The notes below the pieces were generated by a model that saw only the letters and a program-made list of their open reading frames with translations, had not been told where the DNA came from and did no database searches. Below, piece by piece: positions 34,596 to 38,034 of a stretch of DNA of 38,034 bases. The first letter of the stretch is position 1. Each line of letters opens with the position of its first letter. Source of the DNA: Paludibacteraceae bacterium (lineage in GTDB: Bacteria; Bacteroidota; Bacteroidia; Bacteroidales; Paludibacteraceae). The stretch lies in NCBI GenBank assembly GCA_017938155.1, contig JAGBCD010000031.1, forward strand, positions 1-38,034. The letters run 5' to 3'. Position numbers and translations under genes: made by a program.

Positions 34596-37500
34596 TTATT
34601 TAATTACTTTTTGACCATTCACGATATAGATACCTTGTGGCAATTGTTCGATGTCCATGCCGAGGTATTGTCCAGTAACGGAATATACTCCCATTTTGTT
34701 TGTTTGGTTAGGTGCGGTAATATCTACCAATCCTGAAGGAACGATTGTTATTTGGTCGCTATCAGGAGCTTGGACGGTGCAGATATTGTCAGTAGGCAAT
34801 GCCCATACGCACATGCTTCCTTTGCCCGTAGCATATAGGTTGCCTGCTACGTCAAATGCCAAACTGAAGCAGCTTGCGTTGTTTTGTCCACCAAACGTAG
34901 TAGTAACGGGGTAGTCTAATGCAATGTTTGGAACACCTGCATCATCATAAGTAACTTTCCATATACGGATACTATTGTCGCTTGGAGTAGCCATGATGGT
35001 CATATCTTGGTTGAAAGCCAAACCTCCACGAGTGCGTCCACCTAAGACGGCATTGGAGTTGAAATCCACTTTACCTTCAGCGTTGATGTGTATCAAGGCA
35101 GGTATCTCGTAGCTATCTGTTGCTCGGTCTTGACTGATCCACCATCCGTAGGCATCAGGGATGATGGTGCTATTACCATTTTGTTCAAACTTGTCTGCAT
35201 TATCAAATATCAAAGCAGATGGAGCACTTTCCCATGGTGTGTTTAGTTCGCCGATGTCGTATCGGAAGAGTCCCATTGGGTTTTTGAGTCCGTCCATCTC
35301 AATATCTTCATCAAAGGTGTACATGACGCGGTCGGCTCCTGTACCTTCTACCCATACATGGCTAATGCTACCGTGGATATGTTTGCCGTCAGCAGTTTTG
35401 TAGATGCCATCGGTGGCAGGTGTGCCGCCAAATACAGGGGTTAGTGTATTTAGGTCGGCAGGGTTTAGTATGTATGTATTGTTAGGATAAGCATCAGACC
35501 ACTCGCAGATGTATACCATGTGATCTTCGCCTACAGTCAGTCTCATAGGGGCACTGATAGCGGCCGACCAAGGTTTAGCGCCTACGGTGCGAGCTTCTTC
35601 CAATGTTGCGTCATACACGTATATACCTTTTTCTTCGACCACTGTTGTGCCGCTGGCATCGCCTACATATACTTGGCCAAAATAAGGTGAGTTGTAGTCG
35701 TTATCAATAGCAATGCCTTTGGAGTAGTTTAATTTTTGAGGTAGGTTGCTGACTACTTGTAGCGGTGAACCGTCAGGCAATGGAAGGCTCTTGGCTTGAA
35801 TAGCCCAGTGATATACGCCAGGGGCAATGCCTGTTAAGTCCACTTCTGTTCTGTGAGACCCTTTGGTACGCAATTCGGCGTAGTTGAGTGAGATTGATTG
35901 GACGATTTCTTTGTTGTCGTTCAATAGTTGCATTTCCAATCCGCTGGCAGGTGCGTTGAGTGTATAGGTAATCATCACGCGGTTAGGGGTGTTCATGGAT
36001 GAGGAAGACATATTGGAAGTATATGCATTGAGTGCTGCATTTCTTGTTCCGGTCTCTTCTCCTTCATCTTCTTTTTGTCCGGTGTTTCGGTCAGTAGTTT
36101 CGCGGATGAGTGGTACGCGTGTGGTATAAGTATTGTTGGTGTTAGGTAGTGCATAAACCATCAAACGTTCATTCGAGTTGCTCACGATATAGAGGTTGCC
36201 AGCTGCGTCAAAGTCAACGCCCATGGTTACCCCTGCTCCGTCTCCCCAGTTGATTTCGTATTTTTCTTCCAGTGTTGGTTTGCCGGCAGCATCGTAAGTA
36301 ACGCTCCACACTTTGACTGTTCCCAATTCGGTTCCTAATGCTACCAAGCTACCATCTGCACTAACTCCCATGCCGCCTTGTTGTACAGCATCTACTCCAT
36401 TGTTGGCAATATTAAAGTCCACTTCGCCTTTAGCGTTTACATGCAATAAGCCAGGAATAGCGGCACTACTATTGTAGCGGTATTGGCTAATGAAGAATCC
36501 TCCGTGTTGGTCGTAAGCTATTTGTCCATTACCATTTTGTACGTGGCTACCTGTTGCCATGTCGTCAAAGAAGACGCCACTTGGAACGGTACTCCATGGT
36601 AGGCTATCCAATTCGCCTATATTGTACTGGTTGATGTTGCCATAGATAGTTCCCAACGAGTTATTTCGGTCATAAGTATATAGTATTTCTTCGTCTCCCA
36701 TACCAGTGACGTAACTATGCATAACAGGGTTGGTTATCACTTTTGTTCCGGCTTTGAGTTGGCCATTGGATTTGCTGCGTCTTCCTTCAAAAACAGGAAT
36801 AAAGTCGTGTGCAGGATCGGCTGCCAACATGATATATACACCTCCAGATGCAAAGGCTGAGCTGGCAACGAACACGTCACCATTTTCTGCTACGGATGGT
36901 CTTGAGAGTGCGAACTGATAATTGGTTGCACTATTATTTTCTCCCCATTCGATGTTGCCTAACCATCCGATTGAGTCTTGGTTGGTAATGTCTTCAAAGT
37001 CGCTACTGAGAACGAATACTCCCATGGATGAGTTACGGAATGTAGGTGCGGAACCTTCAGTACACAATCCTCCGACGGAGTTGGTTACATATACTCGCCC
37101 GAAGTATGGGCTTGCGGGTGTTTTGTCCACTGCAACGCCGCGTGCTGCATAGAATTGGAATTTGGGAGCATCGTCGCTTATTTTGACAGGGAAAGCGATT
37201 GCTCGAGCTGATGCGGTGATGCTATAGTGATCGAATGCTTTTTTTCCGAATGGATTGACTATTTTGTTTAGTCCTTTCTTGAGTGCTCCTATGACGTGGG
37301 TATCAACGATTTCGTTGTCTTTTTCTATGGTGATGCTAACGTTTGTAGCGTCTTCATTGAGTCTGAAGACAAAGTTTTTGCCATCGTAATCTACCTCGCT
37401 TGCGTAGATGTTGGCTACAGGGCTAACTTTTGTTTGGAAGTGTTGCATTCCCAATCCTTCTGCTATTACAACCACATGTATGCTGTAGCCATCTACCCAA

Positions 37501-37893
37501 GCCATGGTTGTTTGGTAAGGAGCGTTGGTTCCCAATCCTTCTGCAGGATATAGTGCACTTGCTTCGCTATTGGCGCCTGAAGTGATGTTATATAACTTGA
37601 AACCGATTTTGCCGTTCTCTTCTATTGCTTTGGCCATGTAGGATTGTTTAGCATAGTTGAAATAGGAGGCTCCTTCTGTTGCAGATATGGTGCCTAATGG
37701 TGTAAGTGTAAGTTGTTTATTGGTCCAATCATTGGTTGAGTTTTGCGAATTCACAATGGTTGATTGTGTATCTTCGTTGTAAATGATGGAGTATAGGGTA
37801 TTGCCATTTGCTAAGGTATATTTGCTTTCCCATCTTGCTCCGCTAACGGCGAATGAATTGCCAGCAATGCCTGTTGTTTCAAAGAGCAGAGAT
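34596..37893 (-). pseudogene. T9SS-secreted propeller-repeat protein, 5' truncated by an IS3-family element
   Basis: The frame runs without a stop from inside the insertion sequence (TTG 37907 in the terminal repeat) through 1103 codons, but the host gene begins only at 37893. There is no signal peptide and the sequence begins mid-domain, so the true N terminus was separated by the insertion. Two homologous units follow, about residues 172-600 and 642-1045, each an Ig-like module then a propeller; paired motifs are SPYFGRVYV and SPYFGQVYV, NIGELDSLPW and DIGELNTPWES, VWSVTYDAAGKP and IWKVTYDDAGVP. The C terminus (about 1070-1103, MGVYSVTGQYLG to NGQKVIK) is a type A T9SS sorting domain. Function is unknown; it precedes susC by nine bases. 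Confidence 0.85.
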
Positions 37894-38034
37894 TGAGGTG
37901 CCCCCAAAAAGTTGGACAGATTAATAAATCTAGTTAACTATATTTTGAAAGTGAGTTCGGTATTTTACCGGACTCATTTTTAGTTTAAGTTTAATCCGAT
38001 CGTAATTATAGTATCTAATATATTGTTTGAGTGC
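37894..38034 (-). mobile_element. Right end of an IS3-family insertion sequence (right copy)
   Basis: Inverted copy of bases 1-140, identical over 140 bases, with one extra outer base. The terminal repeat occupies 37894-37918, starting TGAGGTGCC at the junction with the surface-protein gene. The element lies in the same orientation as the interrupted gene, with its transposase reading toward it. The other end is outside the window, so a target-site duplication cannot be tested here. Confidence 0.88.
37930..38031 (-). CDS. IS3-family transposase OrfB, C-terminal fragment (right copy)
   Basis: Minus-strand frame entering from the window edge and ending at TAG 37932-37930. It encodes the same 33-residue tail as the left copy, including YYNYDRIKLKLK and SPVKYR. 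The stop is followed by 36 bases of element end and then directly by the truncated T9SS gene on the same strand. Confidence 0.85.
   Translation of the reverse strand, partial: LKQYIRYYNYDRIKLKLKMSPVKYRTHFQNIVN

Noticed and set aside
140-37894. Composite transposon bounded by two insertion sequences
   Set aside because: The interior carries essential genes (mre operon, gpmI, tRNA), and the inverted identical ends are better explained by assembly breaks at a repeated element.
1-38034. CRISPR array, phage region, toxin-antitoxin pair or restriction system
   Set aside because: No regularly spaced repeats, phage structural genes or defence-type genes were found in any frame.

Overview
The window looks like a low-GC chromosome segment of a member of the Bacteroidetes, probably order Bacteroidales. 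Four things point there: a SusC/SusD pair, a type IX secretion (T9SS) C-terminal sorting domain, a DUF5606 gene, and at least nine copies of the Bacteroidetes sigma-factor promoter (TTG, about 20 bases, then TAnnTTTG). Genus cannot be decided from the sequence.

Ends. Both ends lie inside copies of one insertion sequence in inverted orientation. The outer 140 bases at each end are identical in reverse complement. They carry the last codons of an IS3-family OrfB transposase and a right terminal inverted repeat that ends TG...CA. The right copy cuts a large surface-protein gene.

Layout. (1) 158-5490, plus strand: polysaccharide cluster of a Wzy-like polymerase and four glycosyltransferases. (2) 5464-7617, minus: ychF followed by a YrbG-type Ca2+/Na+ exchanger. 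(3) 7709-8444, plus: ComF-like phosphoribosyltransferase. (4) 8453-13923, minus: complete rod-shape operon mreB-mreC-mreD-mrdA-rodA. (5) 14083-14156, minus: tRNA-Asn(GUU) with its own promoter and terminator. (6) 14255-19476, plus: operon of a PfkB/adenosine-type kinase, plsC, dacB, birA and rfbB. (7) 19519-24831, minus: GH77 4-alpha-glucanotransferase with two starch-binding domains, a flippase-like membrane protein, and gpmI. (8) smpB (minus) and DUF5606-nif3-zinc-ribbon (plus) diverge from interlocked promoters. (9) 27761-37893, minus: operon of an IS-truncated T9SS propeller protein, SusC, SusD and a propeller-like surface lipoprotein.

How they work together. Regions 1, 4 and part of 6 serve the cell envelope: surface glycan, cell shape, phospholipid and peptidoglycan trimming. 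Region 9 is a SusCD-type outer-membrane uptake locus with no visible glycoside hydrolase; two large beta-propeller-like proteins accompany the transporter instead. This operon, disrupted by the insertion sequence, is the least explained part of the window. Several gene starts are corrected here because the promoter or a terminator hairpin lies inside the longest open frame. The only gene-free stretch over 300 bases, apart from its tRNA, is 13924-14323; its contents are listed.
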